A DNA stretch of 64,000 nucleotides, from assembly GCA_030159075.1 (NCBI GenBank), contig BROG01000004.1, forward strand, positions 3,890,001 to 3,954,000. Direction: 5' to 3'. The notes under the pieces are model-generated. The model made no database searches. It worked only from the letters and a program-made list of their open reading frames with translations, and was not told the origin of the DNA. This document shows positions 33,704-46,339 of the stretch, in pieces. This DNA is from Atrina japonica (taxonomy: Eukaryota; Mollusca; Bivalvia; Pterioida; Pinnidae). The position numbers were made by a program, and so were the translations under genes. Each line of letters opens with the position of its first letter. The stretch's first letter is position 1.

Positions 33704-34866
33704 ACGTTGTAAAGGTGTGGAGAGTTCCATCAAATTCTATCAAACTGTTTCCTTTATTTCCAAATTGCTAAAATAAGTTCCTGGAATGAAGCATTCCTCA
33801 TAGCTGCATTCAGTATGTTGTCAGTATAACCATACTCTCAGAATCTCATGTCATTTCAGCTCCACTGAATTTATGTCAGTGTGTCTACACTGAAATTTTG
33901 TTGAATTATTCAATTTACTTACTTGTAATTTGCCTCTGAGATGACTTCTGTTCCCATTTCACTTGGACTATATTATTTATTTTAAAAATGACTTCCACAT
34001 GGGAACCATTACTTTTCAAGGTGATCACACCACTTTACAAATAAAGGATTTTTGTTGACAGTTATACAGCAACTAAACACTTATGTGTGAAATTGATTTC
34101 TTTTTTTTATGGAGTGATGAAGTATATCTACTGAATCAGTATATGTTATTTTGTCAAAAGCTATATCTTGATATGTGTATCTCTCTAGCTATCTAGGCTA
34201 CAGGGTGCTTGCTTTGTTCCCTTGGGATAAATTTAGTGGTGAAGAAAAATAAATGTGTTTTTTAAAACTGTCATTGAATTTGCAAGTCATTTGCTCTGTT
34301 AATGTTATTTTCTAGATCAGTCTGCATTCTATATTCTACCGAATAAGATATGATTTACATGTATCATGCAAAAAAAAATAATAATAGTAATAATAATAAT
34401 AAATATTATAAATTAAACACAATAATATTACATTACAGGATACTAATTAAGAATTATTTCTTTCTGATTTTCCCTGGAGATGATATCTTTCAGTTGTTCT
34501 GTTTCAACAGATATTTTGAAATAAACATTACTTCTTCTTTGCCAATCTCTTAAAAAGACATTATGAATACTAAGAGAAATCATTCATTTAGACAACAGCG
34601 GAATTTGAAATTTAATTTACATGATCAGATCCTTGACTCTTACCCATAACAGATCCATAATTCCAGGAACAGTCATTTATCAGTAGATAAATCTGATTTA
34701 TTGTACTAAAAGTTTTTCCAACATTCATGTCAACCATACATATTTGATCTTGTTAGAAATAAGGGCACATTGGGGACCAAATGCTAAAGAAAAAATAAGG
34801 CGACATGATTTATTACAATTTCAGATCAATTCTTTCTATAGATACACAACACATTGGTAGATTCAG
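33704..34866. other. Non-coding stretch, nothing recognised
   Basis: AT-rich. An aataataataataataa patch lies near 34380-34400. No gene. Confidence 0.5.
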
Positions 34867-35056
34867 TACAGTAAAACCTGCCTTAATGATCACCTTTGTA
34901 TAAAGACTGCCTGGTCACAAAGACCAGTTGTTACTGTCCGAAATACATGTAGTACCATATGTGTACAAATCAACTTCTGTATAAAGATCACCTCCTATTT
35001 ATGTCCGGTTTTCTTGTATCCCTAAGGATGTCATTATATATACAAGTTTCACTGTA
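34867..35056 (+). mobile_element. MITE-3 copy, 190 bp, complete
   Basis: Left end tacagtaaaacctgccttaa; right end tacaagtttcactgta. Interior gtataaagactgcctggtca, gtgtacaaatcaacttctgt and gtataaagatcacctcc match the other MITE-3 copies. Confidence 0.85.
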
Positions 35057-35445
35057 GTTTGTTATGCAAACTTACTTTCATGGGACATAAATATTCGTCA
35101 CTTATGTTATTTTCTTCTTTGTTTTATATAAAACCAACGAAGGACATTAAATTCATATTTAAATAATCTTTTTGAAATTTAGATATAAATGTTGATGTAC
35201 TCTGTTTATTTTGAGAAAATAATGATTCTGTGGAGGATAAAACTATTTCAGGTCAATGTTGACATATTTGATAAGACTGAAAGAATAATTACGGAATTTA
35301 CAAAATTACACTGTGAGAAAAATACTGGCATTTCTGTAACATAAAAATTTTAAAATGCATATATTTTAGAAATATGAAATCATCCTACTTATAAATTTGT
35401 ACATAGTTTTCAAATTCTGGTATGATTTATAATTTATGATAAAGT

Positions 35446-35520
35446 CAGGACCGACACTCAACTTTGACATATCCAGAATTTTAACTTGTACTGATATTGA
35501 CATAATGAGATTCCATTGTA
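35446..35520. mobile_element. MITE-6 right-end fragment
   Basis: cgacactcaactttgacata, tccagaattttaactt and tgacataatgagattccatt then gta match the right part of the element at 51213-51388. It abuts a MITE-5 copy only two bases away. Confidence 0.6.
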
Positions 35521-35522
35521 TG

Positions 35523-35692
35523 TACATTGAAACCTCGCCTAAAGACCCCCTCGCTTAGGAGCCCACCTCGAATTTCAAACCACAAGATTTTAGTCTCTAT
35601 ATACTTTTTTTAATTAGCACAGAGACCACCTCACTTATCAGACCACTTTGAGTCAGTCAGTTAGATGGTCTTAATTGCAAGGTTCACCTGTA
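35523..35692. mobile_element. MITE-5 copy, 170 bp
   Basis: Left end tacattgaaacctcgcctaa then agaccccctcgctta; right end ttaattgcaaggttcacctg then ta. Interior agaccacctcacttatcaga and gagtcagtcag are shared with 31018-31209. Confidence 0.7.
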
Positions 35693-35859
35693 GATTCCTT
35701 ATCAACAATACCTCTCTATGAATCAGTAAGATTGGAGGACATTGATGTGTATAGTAAACAGTACTATGTGTGTCTGTTACATCACAATAGATCTAATATA
35801 TCAATGAAAATCCTTCAGCATCCTTAATTATTACTGAATTAATTGTCAATCTGTAGTAT

Positions 35860-36301
35860 TGGACTAATGACTGTAAGGTCATCCTGGACAATGATTATAA
35901 GGTCATCCATGTCAATGACTATAAGGTCATCCTGGTCAATGATTATAAGGTCATCCTGGTCAATGACTGTAAGGTCATCCTGGACAATAACTATAAGATC
36001 ATCCTTGTCAATGACTATAAGGTCATCCTGGACAATAATTATAAGGTCATCCTGGTCAATGATTATAAGGTCATCCTGGTCAATGATTATAAGGTCATCC
36101 TGGTTAATGATTATAAGGTCATCCTGGTCAATGACTATAGGGTCATCCTGGTCAATTACTATAAGGTCATCCTGGACAATGATTATAAGGTCATCCTGGT
36201 CAATTACTATGAGGTCATCTTGATCAGTGACTATTAGGTCATCTTGGAAAATGACAATAAGGTCAATCTGGGCACTGACTATAAGGTCACTCTGGATAGT
36301 G
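35860..36301. repeat. 24-bp minisatellite, about 18 units, open on both strands
   Basis: The unit is aaggtcatcctggtcaatga then ttat, with c/a and g/a variants. 24 is a multiple of 3, so both strands stay open: 169 codons on minus (8-residue DQDDLIII-like repeat, acidic) and 126 on plus (MIIRSSWS-like). More decayed units reappear at 36614-36712, past an inserted foldback segment. A gene is unlikely: no family, no flanking coding sequence. Confidence 0.93.
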
Positions 36302-36310
36302 ATTAATAGT

Positions 36311-36444
36311 ATCAATCTCTGTTGTCTGGTTATGATCGAGAAATCCACTAACCCTCATGTCAAGTTAACTTAGTCCATGTCGAGGCTTGCCAAGGCATGC
36401 GGGTTAGTGGATTTCTCAGTCGACACCAGACAATAGAGATTGAT
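36311..36444. mobile_element. Foldback with 49-bp arms inside the 24-bp array
   Basis: The left arm 36311-36359 (atcaatctctgttgtctggt...) pairs with the right arm 36396-36444 at about 43 of 49 positions, loop 36 nt. The segment 36302-36613 interrupts the minisatellite, so it looks like an insertion. The ORF at 36370-36576 is within it and unremarkable. Confidence 0.8.
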
Positions 36445-36567
36445 TATTTTTCTCCCATATATACTATTACCAACAATGTTTGTTTGTAAACATTGACATG
36501 ATCTTGTAGCAGACGAAATTATAATTAGGGAGAAAGTAGTCCTGTCATTTCCGGTAGGACGCGTGCA

Positions 36568-36600
36568 GCTTGTCATCCACCACCCCTGTGGATGACAGGC
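36568..36600. repeat. GC-rich 13-bp hairpin
   Basis: gcttgtcatccac pairs with gtggatgacaggc (one G-T pair), loop cacccct. It lies in the inserted segment and is followed by tgatcatttt rather than a T tract on the plus strand. Confidence 0.75.
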
Positions 36601-36613
36601 TGATCATTTTGCA

Positions 36614-36712
36614 CTAGTTATAAGGATAACTTAGGTTATCCTGGACATCGAGTATATTGAAGGTCATCCTGGACAATAACTACATGTATTAGGTCATCCT
36701 GGTCAATGACAA
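36614..36712. repeat. Decayed continuation of the 24-bp minisatellite
   Basis: aaggtcatcctggacaataa and taggtcatcctggtcaatga among rearranged partial units. Confidence 0.7.
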
Positions 36713-36719
36713 TTTGTTT

Positions 36720-38278
36720 ACACATAGAGTTTCTATCTATAGCCATAGATAAGTCAATGTCAACCTGAGTCACTCTATATGTACAAAATAAAAAATCTGT
36801 AACTTTTTTCAAAGCATTAGACAAAGCATTCTATAACAGTGTGGATAAACATACGCTCCACGTAACATGATGACAGAGAATATTACTAGAAGATCCAACT
36901 TACAGTGATATCTAAGTATGTTACAACAAAGGGAATTTTTTGTATTGAAAAATATCCACAGAAAATAGTAGATCCAGTACTAAGAAGATTATGAAAGTGG
37001 GTTATAGAACAAGTGTGTTATTGATGTAGCGTTAATATCTTTCAACCTATCAATACATAAAACAGATATTACATCTGGCCTTAAGGATCTCAGATCAAGC
37101 CCACACTAATGTTTAATTTCAATACTTCTATAATAAAATGCTTATTTGCAGTAATCAGTAACTAATTTTATGGTGAAGTCAAACACTCTAGGCATATAAA
37201 CCTGTGATCCATTATATATTGTCGAAACCATTAAATTTAACACAGCTGTATATTCATGCTCAGATGAAAGTTTAACACCATATCATAATCTATCAGGATA
37301 TGCAAGAGTCTCTGGGATCAAGAAGCAATATGAAGTTTAAATCAGAATTGTGCTATTTAATAAAATACTTACTTAGTGTAATTTGAAACCACTGGTTTAA
37401 TTTCAAAACCACTATACACATAATCATGAGAATTTTTTTGTTTTTTAAAATCTCAAATCTTGGATGCTGTGCATATTTTTACATATAGCCATAAAATTTT
37501 AATACACAGTTAATCACAGGGGGGTCTAGCTATCATGAAACTTGAAATATTTTGTTTACAGTTGGGGTTGAGAAAATGTGATTTGATCTCATACTTGGCC
37601 TGTGATATAATCTGACGAACTAGAAATAAATTTTGAAATAAAAGGGAGACTAGCCCACCTGCTCTTTGCCATTAACACCAATTTATTTAACTAACTAAAG
37701 TATTAAATTTTCTTCATTATGAAGTCTGTTTGCAGCAAAATCTTCCATGTACCTCATTTCTTAAGTTTTATTTTCTTTTTTACAGTTTATTAGCTCATTT
37801 TTCTTTTGACTTATTTGGAGATTACGGTCATAACATTAGCCATAATATTGATGTATTATCATGAGACCACTGGATTTTCGCCTTTACAGGAAAGGCACAA
37901 TACATTTACAGAACTCCATTGTATATTTTCCATTGACATGGCCATCCTTAAATATTGTTGGTTGGCTGTAACCAATTTTTTACTGCGAGTAGGTAGGTAA
38001 ATGTACATGTCGGTAGGAATTTTTTATTTTTTGGAAAACTATAAACCATATGCATGTATAATATAAGCAATGGGAACATATTGGAAATCTGATGAAAAAA
38101 AAAAAAAATTCCCGGAATGGCAATAAAAAAATTTGAGTTGAGGGTATTGTGTGAGTAGGTTGCATTACAGCAAACGAACATTTTTTTATGGATGGCCCAA
38201 ATTCTTGGTGTAGGAAAGGAAACTTGAAACTCGCAGGTATAGAACAGAGGTCCCAGTGCTTTGTCACTGCAGGCATAG
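36720..38278. other. 1.6-kb non-coding stretch
   Basis: AT-rich. ORFs at 37806-38000 and the two overlapping minus ORFs at 37948-38306 lack recognisable features. tcgcaggtatagaacagagg then tcccagtgctttgtcactgc (38233-38272) resembles the 3' half of the possible SINE at 28550. Confidence 0.45.
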
Positions 38279-38446
38279 TACAATCAGACTTGCTTTTAAA
38301 GGCCACTCAAGGGAACAGGCAGAAGTAGCCATTATAGACAGGTGGCCTTTATAAAGAGGTTTATTCACTATAATAAAGTTAACAAATGTTATGTTTCAAT
38401 GACCATTACAGTCAGGTGCCCTTTATACAGAGGTGGTCTAACTGTA
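38279..38446 (-). mobile_element. MITE-4 copy, 168 bp
   Basis: tacaatcagacttgctttta, gccactcaagggaacaggca, ggtggcctttataaagagg, then caggtgccctttatacagag and ctaactgta. It is the reverse of the copies at 11786 and 16389. Confidence 0.75.
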
Positions 38447-39896
38447 TAAGAAAACATTCCCTACATTTACAGGGACCTGGTACATGTAGCACACCTCATT
38501 TTGTGGCACTTCCAATATAGGTGGTCACATTTCATATAAATTGAGGAATCTTGGTTGAATTTAAATCAGCAATAAAACAATGGAAAACTTATCTCATTTT
38601 AACTCAGAGATGCAGAACAAATCGTAAACAAGTAAAAGATTGTGAAAATGCAAACATGTGTTTCTCAAGAATTTCCATGTTTGCAAATCTCGTTACATAA
38701 GACTGAAAGTTTTCTGGATTGATACATGTTGTATATAAAACTATAAAAGAAATAAATTTTTGTTTTGTAGCACAAGAGATACATGTGTGTTTTAAATGTC
38801 ACCTGAATTTTCTAACAGATTATTTCACAAAATATGTAATATACATGTAAAAACATATCTGTGATGAGTGTAAAAGTATTTATACTACTAGCATTTTTTT
38901 CCCAATATAAAATACGTATATGTACATGTAAAAATGTCACGGAGCGTGACAGAATATGAAGTAACTTTTACCCTCTATGTATGTATGAAATGTGTGTGTG
39001 TGTGTGTGTGTGTGGATGCATGTGCGTGTGTGTTTTATCATGTCTGACTTTAAAACATATATCTTAAAATATTTTGAATTTATAAGTACAAACCTAGAGG
39101 TGTACAGTTGTATACCTGTAATACTTATATCTGTTGACAACATGATTGTATCAGCAGCAGTGTAAAAATTTAAATAAATACATTCTATAAATAGCTATCA
39201 AATACCTGTGGAACATCAACAAATATATAAAAGTATAAACAAGAGATCTCGTCTTACCTTATAAAAAATCATATAAATACATCCACTTTTGCTTGCCCAA
39301 CTTTCCTGTACATTTTAAAATCAATCACAGAATCATTTAAATTGATGCTACTATATTCTAAGATTTGATTTGAATTAAAACTGCAGTGGTTAACTACTTA
39401 TATATATCTAAGGGCTTTTTTATTTTCTCTGTGTTGGCATAGTAGCACCACCTGTTTTAAGTTTTTTGTTCATATATCTGTATAGCTTCAGTGCTCATGT
39501 GGGCAGAGCTAACATAAAATTTCCAATTATAATTTTTCTACAAGAATGACAGTCATTTATTATTTATGTAAATACAGACATATTTTTTCAGTATTATAAC
39601 CGTGCTCAGTGATAATCACATGTCTGTGTAGATTTACAAAATTTACATATATTTCATTTAATAAATGTGGCTATCAGGAAATTGTTATGTGGTTATTTTA
39701 ATGTATATACATTTGTATTTACATGCACATTTGTAATTTCCCATTAAACTGTCTTATATTTTGTTTAGAGTTTGCATTTTAAAGTATATTTATGTTTATT
39801 TGATTACTTGTAGCTCTTGACTTTTTTACTTGAAATGTCATTATTATACATCTTGTAAATGTAGTTAATATGTGCATTTTAATTTTCCTGATGTTG
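38447..39896. other. Non-coding stretch with a short TG microsatellite
   Basis: AT-rich; (TG)n at 38991-39013 followed by gatgcatgtgcgtgtg. No gene; the minus ORF at 38937-39143 spans the microsatellite. Confidence 0.5.
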
Positions 39897-40160
39897 AGAG
39901 GGGGACAAATAGAGATCGACAGAAAAATAGATGGGGAGAGACAGACAGAAAGAGAGATGGGGAGAGACAGACAAAAAGAGAGATGGGGATAGACAGACAG
40001 ATAGACAGACATACAGAAAGAGAGATAGACAGATAGAGAGAAAGACAGACAGACAAACAAAAAGGAAAGATGGAGAGAGAGAGAGAGAAACAGAGATACA
40101 GACAGACAAAGAGAAAAGAGAAAAACTGCAAGATGGAGATAGACAGACAGAGAGGGCTTC
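39897..40160. repeat. Purine-rich imperfect repeat (AGAC/AGAG)
   Basis: agacagaca and gagagatggggagagac alternate over about 260 bp; on the plus strand almost all bases are A or G with spaced C. Ser/Leu/Cys-rich ORFs on minus and Arg/Asp/Lys-rich on plus are artefacts. Confidence 0.9.
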
Positions 40161-40644
40161 TGGAGATAATGTCAACACTTTTGTCATGAGAGCTTGGATT
40201 TAATTCAAAATACTTTATATATTTTCTTTATGAATGTTTATTTACAATCATTTTGCAGACAAACTTTTGTTAGGGGCATTTTGTACAATAATACAGCATT
40301 CAGTAATATAATGCAAGAGTATCAGGAAACATTAATTTGGGATTATTCACACACAAAAAATTAACTTCAAGTCAAGAAATTCCAGACCACCGATCTTCTG
40401 CAAGTAAACTAACAAACTCTCCTTATAGTAAACCAACCTAGGTTCCAGTTAGGTAGAAACCTCTGCAAAGTAAAGGAACAGCTTCATTCATGAAGATTTT
40501 CAAGTCCCATAACTCTGACAGATATTGCTGAATATTGGTTATAATTGAACTTACCTAAGATTTTGTGGAGATAAAGTACAGCTAGGTAGATGTACAGACA
40601 TGCTTTGAATCATGTGACCATGGATTCTCAACAAAGTTGCTGAT

Positions 40645-40868
40645 ATAGTAAAATCCAAATAACCAGGTGGGGCGGAGTCTTGTGAACCCTTTCTTCAAAT
40701 TTTAGGTTATAAAGCATAACATTAAAATTACACTGACCAAAGTGATCGTTCCTACTTGTCATAGTAGAATATCCCCGTGCAGCTTGTCATAACTGAAAAG
40801 TAAGTAGAATCATCCGTATGATAATTAAAAGGTTACTCCGCCCCACCATCTTATGTGGATCGGACAAT
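40645..40868 (-). mobile_element. MITE-7 copy
   Basis: Minus-strand copy: tatagtaaaatccaaataac, caggtggggcggagtcttgt on one side; ggttactccgccccaccatc then ttatgtgg on the other. The ggtggggcggagt ends form a 13-bp perfect inverted repeat here. Confidence 0.85.
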
Positions 40869-42333
40869 ATCTAGATTATTTGCATGTATAAAAGAGAAGA
40901 ATATCGGCACTAGTGCAAGGTGCCCTTGAATTCATGTGGTAATGGTCATATATACATAATTACATGCTCACAGATCATCATCAATTTAACATGGAACTTT
41001 TCTATCAGGTAAATCTACTGTTTTAGATCAGAAATGATGCAATGAAAGTTGATTTTCATTAGAAATAATGGTTATTGACTCCATGTTATTGACCTATGTA
41101 AACATTTCAGTCTCTGAGGGATGCCAGTACAGCAGTTCGTAGAATTGTTTTAATGGTGTATTAGTTTGAATACATCGAAGTTTATCAGTCAAATGATAAC
41201 AGTTTCATGTATGACATATATACATATAGATCTATGCAGGTACAAAAAAGTAACAAGAATTGTTTGAGAAACATTATGTCCCCAAGAGCAAAATCACTTA
41301 TAAAAATACAGTCCAGTAACACTGGCAAATATAATAGAATATTGACTATTATCGAATTTGTCTAAGATTTCAACAATGTAAAGCAACATATATACCACTT
41401 TTGAGGAAAGAAACAAAAATGTTGCAAGTAAGCAAACAGACAGACAAAAATAGTATATATGTATATCCATGTGTCTTAAACTAAGTGCCCTAAAAATTAG
41501 CATTTTATATTATAAGATTTGAAAATGAATGAGAGCGTGTGAAATTTTGCCAGCTCTCATCTCTTAAACTACATTACATGATTAATTTCAGTTTTACTCA
41601 TTAACTCTTGCCCGTGTTATCCATCTTAACTTAAAAAATTGAATGTCTTCCTGTAATTTTTATACATAACAGATATAGTGTATACATGTAGAAAAGAAAA
41701 AAGTATAGTATGTTTACAATAATTGTATTTAATTAGAAATCTAATTAAGTAAAGTGTGAGAAATTTCACTTTTCTAAAATTACATTATGCAATTTATTTA
41801 CATTTCACTGGTAAAATAATTATTTTTCAATTTTAAACCTAACAACACTTTTAAATATCTTCCTGTAATTTTCAGAATTATAGGTTATTAAATAAGATTG
41901 TATTTCTCATAGACGAACATTTGAGAATCTAGAATTTTGAAACAAATTTAACCTTTAATTACTGATTCTGTTTTATATATGAAATCCTTGGTGAGAAAAT
42001 CATTAGAAAGACAATTTAAAACAAATGTACATGATAATATTCACACATTTAAACATTTTATAAATTGATATTTAATTTCTATCTGTTTTGTTTTGTCTTT
42101 TTTAATTATAGTCTATGCTATGCCATGATTTTGTTTTTACTTATTCAACAAATTAATTTAATATCCTGCTGGTATATAAAGTAAAAACCTGATAAAATTA
42201 AAAGCATGATATTTTTAAAAATAGATTTCAAACCTGGAATGAATACTAATTTGCAGTATGACCTCAATAATTCACGATTACAGGTTAATGATATTACACA
42301 GGCGACTGACAAAAAAAAAGAATATAAAATGAC
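40869..42333. other. 1.5-kb AT-rich non-coding stretch
   Basis: No gene, array or foldback. ORF at 41294-41503 (minus) has no features. Confidence 0.5.
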
Positions 42334-42699
42334 ATAACGTCATGAAAATACAAGGTAATCATGTACAAACGGAGATGTAAAACTCACCTTTAGCATAATG
42401 TCATAAAAATACAAGGTAATCATGTACAAACGGAGATGTAAAACTTACCCTTAACATAATGTCATAAAAATACAAGGAATCATGTACAAACGGAGATGTA
42501 AAACTTACCTTTAGCATAACGTCATAAAAATACAAGGTAATCATGTACAAACGGAGATGTAAAACTTACCTTTAGCATAATGTCATAAAAATACAAGGTA
42601 ATCATGTACAAACGGAGATGTAAAACTTACCCTTAACATAACGTCATAAAAATACAAGGTAATCATGTACAAATGGAGATGTAAAACTTACCTTTAACA
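42334..42699. repeat. 61-bp minisatellite, six units, each with a splice-donor match on minus
   Basis: ataacgtcat or ataatgtcat starts at 42334, 42395, 42456, 42516, 42577 and 42638 (one unit is 60 bp). Units also contain aatacaaggtaatcatgtac and aaacggagatgtaaaactta. On the minus strand, units 1, 3, 4 and 6 give AAAGGTRAGT and units 2 and 5 AAGGGTAAGT. Units are more than 90% identical by eye. Confidence 0.95.
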
Positions 42700-43021
42700 T
42701 GATTAAAGTTTTAAGTTTTTCTATCATACTGTTATATGCTATCTTGAGGGGAACTCCTGACTGGGATGCTATCAGGCAGAGCTGATATGAAGATATAAAT
42801 TTACTTTCAGTTGAAATATAGGTTGATCTTTACAGAGATGTATGTATCTGTATGTTAGTAAGTTAATTTTGTAAAATAATATCTCCCATTCTTACCAGAA
42901 GTAGAACAGATAGATATGAAATATTGATTTCTATCTGTTTCTAAACCATTATAATGAGCACGATCCACAGGATACATATTTAAATGGATAGAACTGTATA
43001 TAGTTCTGTATACAGGTATGA

Positions 43022-43046
43022 AAGAGAGAGAGAGAGAGAGAGAGAC
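43022..43046. repeat. GA microsatellite
   Basis: aagagagagagagagagaga, then ccta; a G-rich patch (gggagggggagggggc) follows. Confidence 0.9.
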
Positions 43047-43643
43047 CTACCCTGAGGACTGGGAGGGGGAGGGGGCTTACAGACTATGTTATTTATAACA
43101 CTGACATCAAAGTTTACTGAAATATTATGCACTTAGTACACATGCCTATGATGATTGTCTTAAATTCACCAACATTAAAATCAAATTTTCATAGAAATAT
43201 CTAAGTGATAATGAGAAGTGTGTATCTCAATTCTCCTTTAAATTGTAATACAGATAGTTTTAAATCAAGTCACTCTGAAATAGTGAAATCACTGGTCTTA
43301 AAATTAATTGCACTGTGTATTTTGTTTGGTCACCCAATATATCATCCCATTTGAAACATGTTAACCGTAACTCTTTATCTCTGGTAATTTTCAGAAATTT
43401 TGAAAAAATTTTCACAAATGAAATATTGGGATCATCAATGATAATAATGTATCAGAATTTAAATTTCAACTGAGTATTTGCTGAAGCCCCCAAATCTCAA
43501 GGCAGTTGATATAATGTTTGAGCTGTTTTGGTAAAATTTTCTGAAATTTAGAACTGTGACTTTTCTACGTCAATTAGAATTACAACTGCATACATTAAAA
43601 ATTCTCAGCAAGACACAGAGCAACACTAGATGTATTTTTATAA

Positions 43644-43817
43644 GATAAAAATCAGTTGGTGTGCATTTTTGGGGGTTCCCTACTGATCTGGATGCAGTTT
43701 TTTCTTCTTTTCTGATATTTTTGAAAATATTGTCATGTTAAATCTTGTCAACAAAATATATACTGGTCTCCATATTTGAGGAATTCTTAAATGCACACCA
43801 CAAAGCTGATTTTTATC
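43644..43817. mobile_element. Foldback, about 174 bp
   Basis: gataaaaatcag-ttggtgtgc (43644-43668) pairs with gcacaccacaaagctgattt then ttatc (43789-43817), with a four-base insertion in one arm. No ORF. The class is unknown. Confidence 0.6.
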
Positions 43818-44838
43818 ATTAGTTTCCTTGTTGGGGGAGGGGGGGGGCTTAAAATACACTTTTCCCAAACTTCTTTTTATGTTTTGTTCACATGTAATAT
43901 AGATAATTATCACAGGCCTCATGTATCCTTTAGATCAATGGCACTGTTTTTTTAATGCTTTCCAGATTGGAGGTCTGAAATACATTTTCAGTAAGCATTC
44001 TTAAAGGGGGCATTAGCCAAAATTTTATCTTTCTTTTTTTACTACTTATATTGATGCAAAATAACCAAAAAGAAATGTACACAGGCATAACAATTCTTAA
44101 ATTCCTGTATATTTTGTGAAAATTGCTTGAGAAACCCAGTTTTGCAATTATTCATTTACAATTAATTAATTTAGCCTTACTATTTGTATATACATACAGC
44201 ACTGGACCTGACCTTATATTCACAACATATATAGGAATATACATATAAGAATTTGTATGCTTGTGTATATCTCTTATTTGTTATTGTACATCAATGTAAG
44301 TAGTTAGATATGAATGAAATAATTTTCTTTTTCGGAAAACAGACTCATGGCTCTTTAAGTATATTCTGTCTGTTATACAACGTTATAGAATCATTTTCAA
44401 TTATAGAATCAAATACTGATGTGTTGTACTGTACATTAGCAATTACAAGATATGTAATATATATGCTGTAATATTACCCACAACCAATAGTCTCAGCAAC
44501 ACCATACATTATTCATTGATATCTAAAGACTTTCAGATCATGTCTTATCTTAGGATGATGGTCTGAGGGTCGGAACCAAACAGATCTAGATATTGCTTTT
44601 AAATGGATACTTTATCTGTCCCGATTAGATTAAATGGCAACTAGCAGTAGCCATCGATCTGAGGAGTAATGGATGATCCATGTATCTATAGACCAATGTT
44701 AGTAAATTATGATAATCTGGTAATTTAGGTGTGAAACAATCTCTTAAGTAACTTTTGATTAGCTAGGTTATCTCCCTTCATTTATAAAGATGAACATTTA
44801 CATCTCCTAACACTCAGTAGTACTTGTATCAATAAATA
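43818..44838. other. Non-coding stretch, nothing recognised
   Basis: AT-rich with a G-rich patch (gggggagggggggggc) at about 43836-43850 on its left edge. Confidence 0.5.
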
Positions 44839-45014
44839 TACAGAAAAATTTGCTTTAGCAACAACCTGTGTATAAAGGCTACCTGGTCATAAAAACCATT
44901 TTTACTGTCCCCAATAGTACCATTTGTGTACAAATCTATATAAAGACCACTGCCCTATAAAGACTGGTTTTGTTGTATCCATTAAGAGGATCTTTATATA
45001 CAAGTTTCACTGTA
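44839..45014 (+). mobile_element. MITE-3 copy, 176 bp
   Basis: Left end tacagaaaaatttgctttag; right end tacaagtttcactgta. gtgtataaaggctacctggt, ctgtccccaatagtacc and tataaagactggttttgttg match other copies. A short internal deletion removes part of the cctctatataaa stretch. Confidence 0.8.
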
Positions 45015-45110
45015 ATCAGTCATAAAATTCACCCGTTTGTAGAGAGGAGTTTCATAAATGTTTCCTGGTGCTTAACTGAAATGTACAACATGTAATTAAT
45101 ATGTACAAAG

Positions 45111-45270
45111 TACAGTGGAACCTGTCTTCAGTCACCACTCTTCTGAGACCACATTCTGAAAACCACTTGGTTAAATAATCATTTAAATAAAGCCTGTTTT
45201 GAGAGACCACCTGTCTTGAGAGACCACATTTCAGTGGCATACACAATGTTTGGGGTGGTCTCTTAAAACT
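45111..45270. mobile_element. MITE-2 copy, right end decayed
   Basis: tacagtggaacctgtcttca at the left; internal ttgagagaccacctgtcttg then agagaccaca; right end fades after ggtggtctcttaaaac. It lies about 100 bp from a MITE-3 copy. Confidence 0.7.
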
Positions 45271-46339
45271 AACCGATAAACATGTTTTCCTTAAATTAGT
45301 ATGTATTTGATATAGTCACACTGTGTTGTATTTGATTTTTACTAATTTTTTTGCCCCAAACCTGAAAGGTCCGATGGAGCATACGGTGTTTGGGTCATCT
45401 GTCTAATTAATTCTGTATCGTTTACATATAAAGTGCAATATTTCAAGTTTAGATTGTGATACAGTAACTTAGATTGTAAGTTCATCTAAGGGTTGCTCAC
45501 ACTTCAGTGACATCACATGCCCCTGGGGGTGGGGTAGGGTCAAAATGTAGGACATTGCAATATTTTGCCAGCATAGAAATTTGCTGGGACCAGCCCAGCA
45601 TATGTGTTTCACAAACACATCTTGATTTTATTCAGTGAGAAAAAGGGATCATTTATATGTACAGGAGACATAGTACTTTACAAAATATAAAAATGTGGAA
45701 CATTTGTAAAAGCTAATACAAATGTATTACTATTCTTAGATGTTACCTGTAAGTTTTGTCATGGTTTTAATTTTGTTGATAAATGAATACGAAATAATAA
45801 AAAGTAAAAACCCCAATTTATATTAACAAATTATGGTAAATAAGTGTTTTAATGAAAATTCAATTTAATTCAGATTTTAGATTTTTTTTTTTTTTTTTTT
45901 GGTGATTCTAGAATGACAAAATGATAAGATGTTGTTTCTTTGACCAACTACATGTATATTTATGTTTAACTCTTTAATGTTTTACTTTAATGCCACAAAA
46001 GCAGTGTCTTGATAACTTCCATTACTCTGATATACAAAATATTCTATCTGCCAGTTCCATATAGTTCAATATACCAATGTATTTAAATATTACGTATGTA
46101 CGTATACATTATCTACTTTAGCTCATGTCCCAGTGAGATGTAATCAGACAATACAGCAATATAGGTAATTCTATAGGGTCCCTGGTGGGTTGTCAGTATT
46201 TTCATATCAAACACCTGAACTCCTTATCACATTAAATGTTACTTATTAAAATAGATAATATGCTACATGTATGTGTTCATTGTTTGTATGAAGGTATGAA
46301 GAGTTGTGTCTTCTATAGTTTTTAACACATATACACTGA
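45271..46339. other. Non-coding stretch
   Basis: A T tract lies at 45883-45900. No gene recognised. Confidence 0.5.

Noticed and set aside
35839..36348. 169-codon minus-strand ORF with acidic 8-residue repeats, as a repeat-protein gene
   Set aside because: It is exactly the 24-bp minisatellite read in a stop-free frame; the opposite strand is equally open, and no flanking coding sequence or family is recognisable.
36568..36600. GC-rich hairpin, as a rho-independent terminator
   Set aside because: The context is eukaryotic and no adjacent gene ends here; the downstream bases are tgatcatttt, not a clean T tract.
40380..40500. Possible SINE-2 copy (gcaagtaaactaac, aacctaggttcc)
   Set aside because: Only two short motifs match in order; head and tail are not identifiable.
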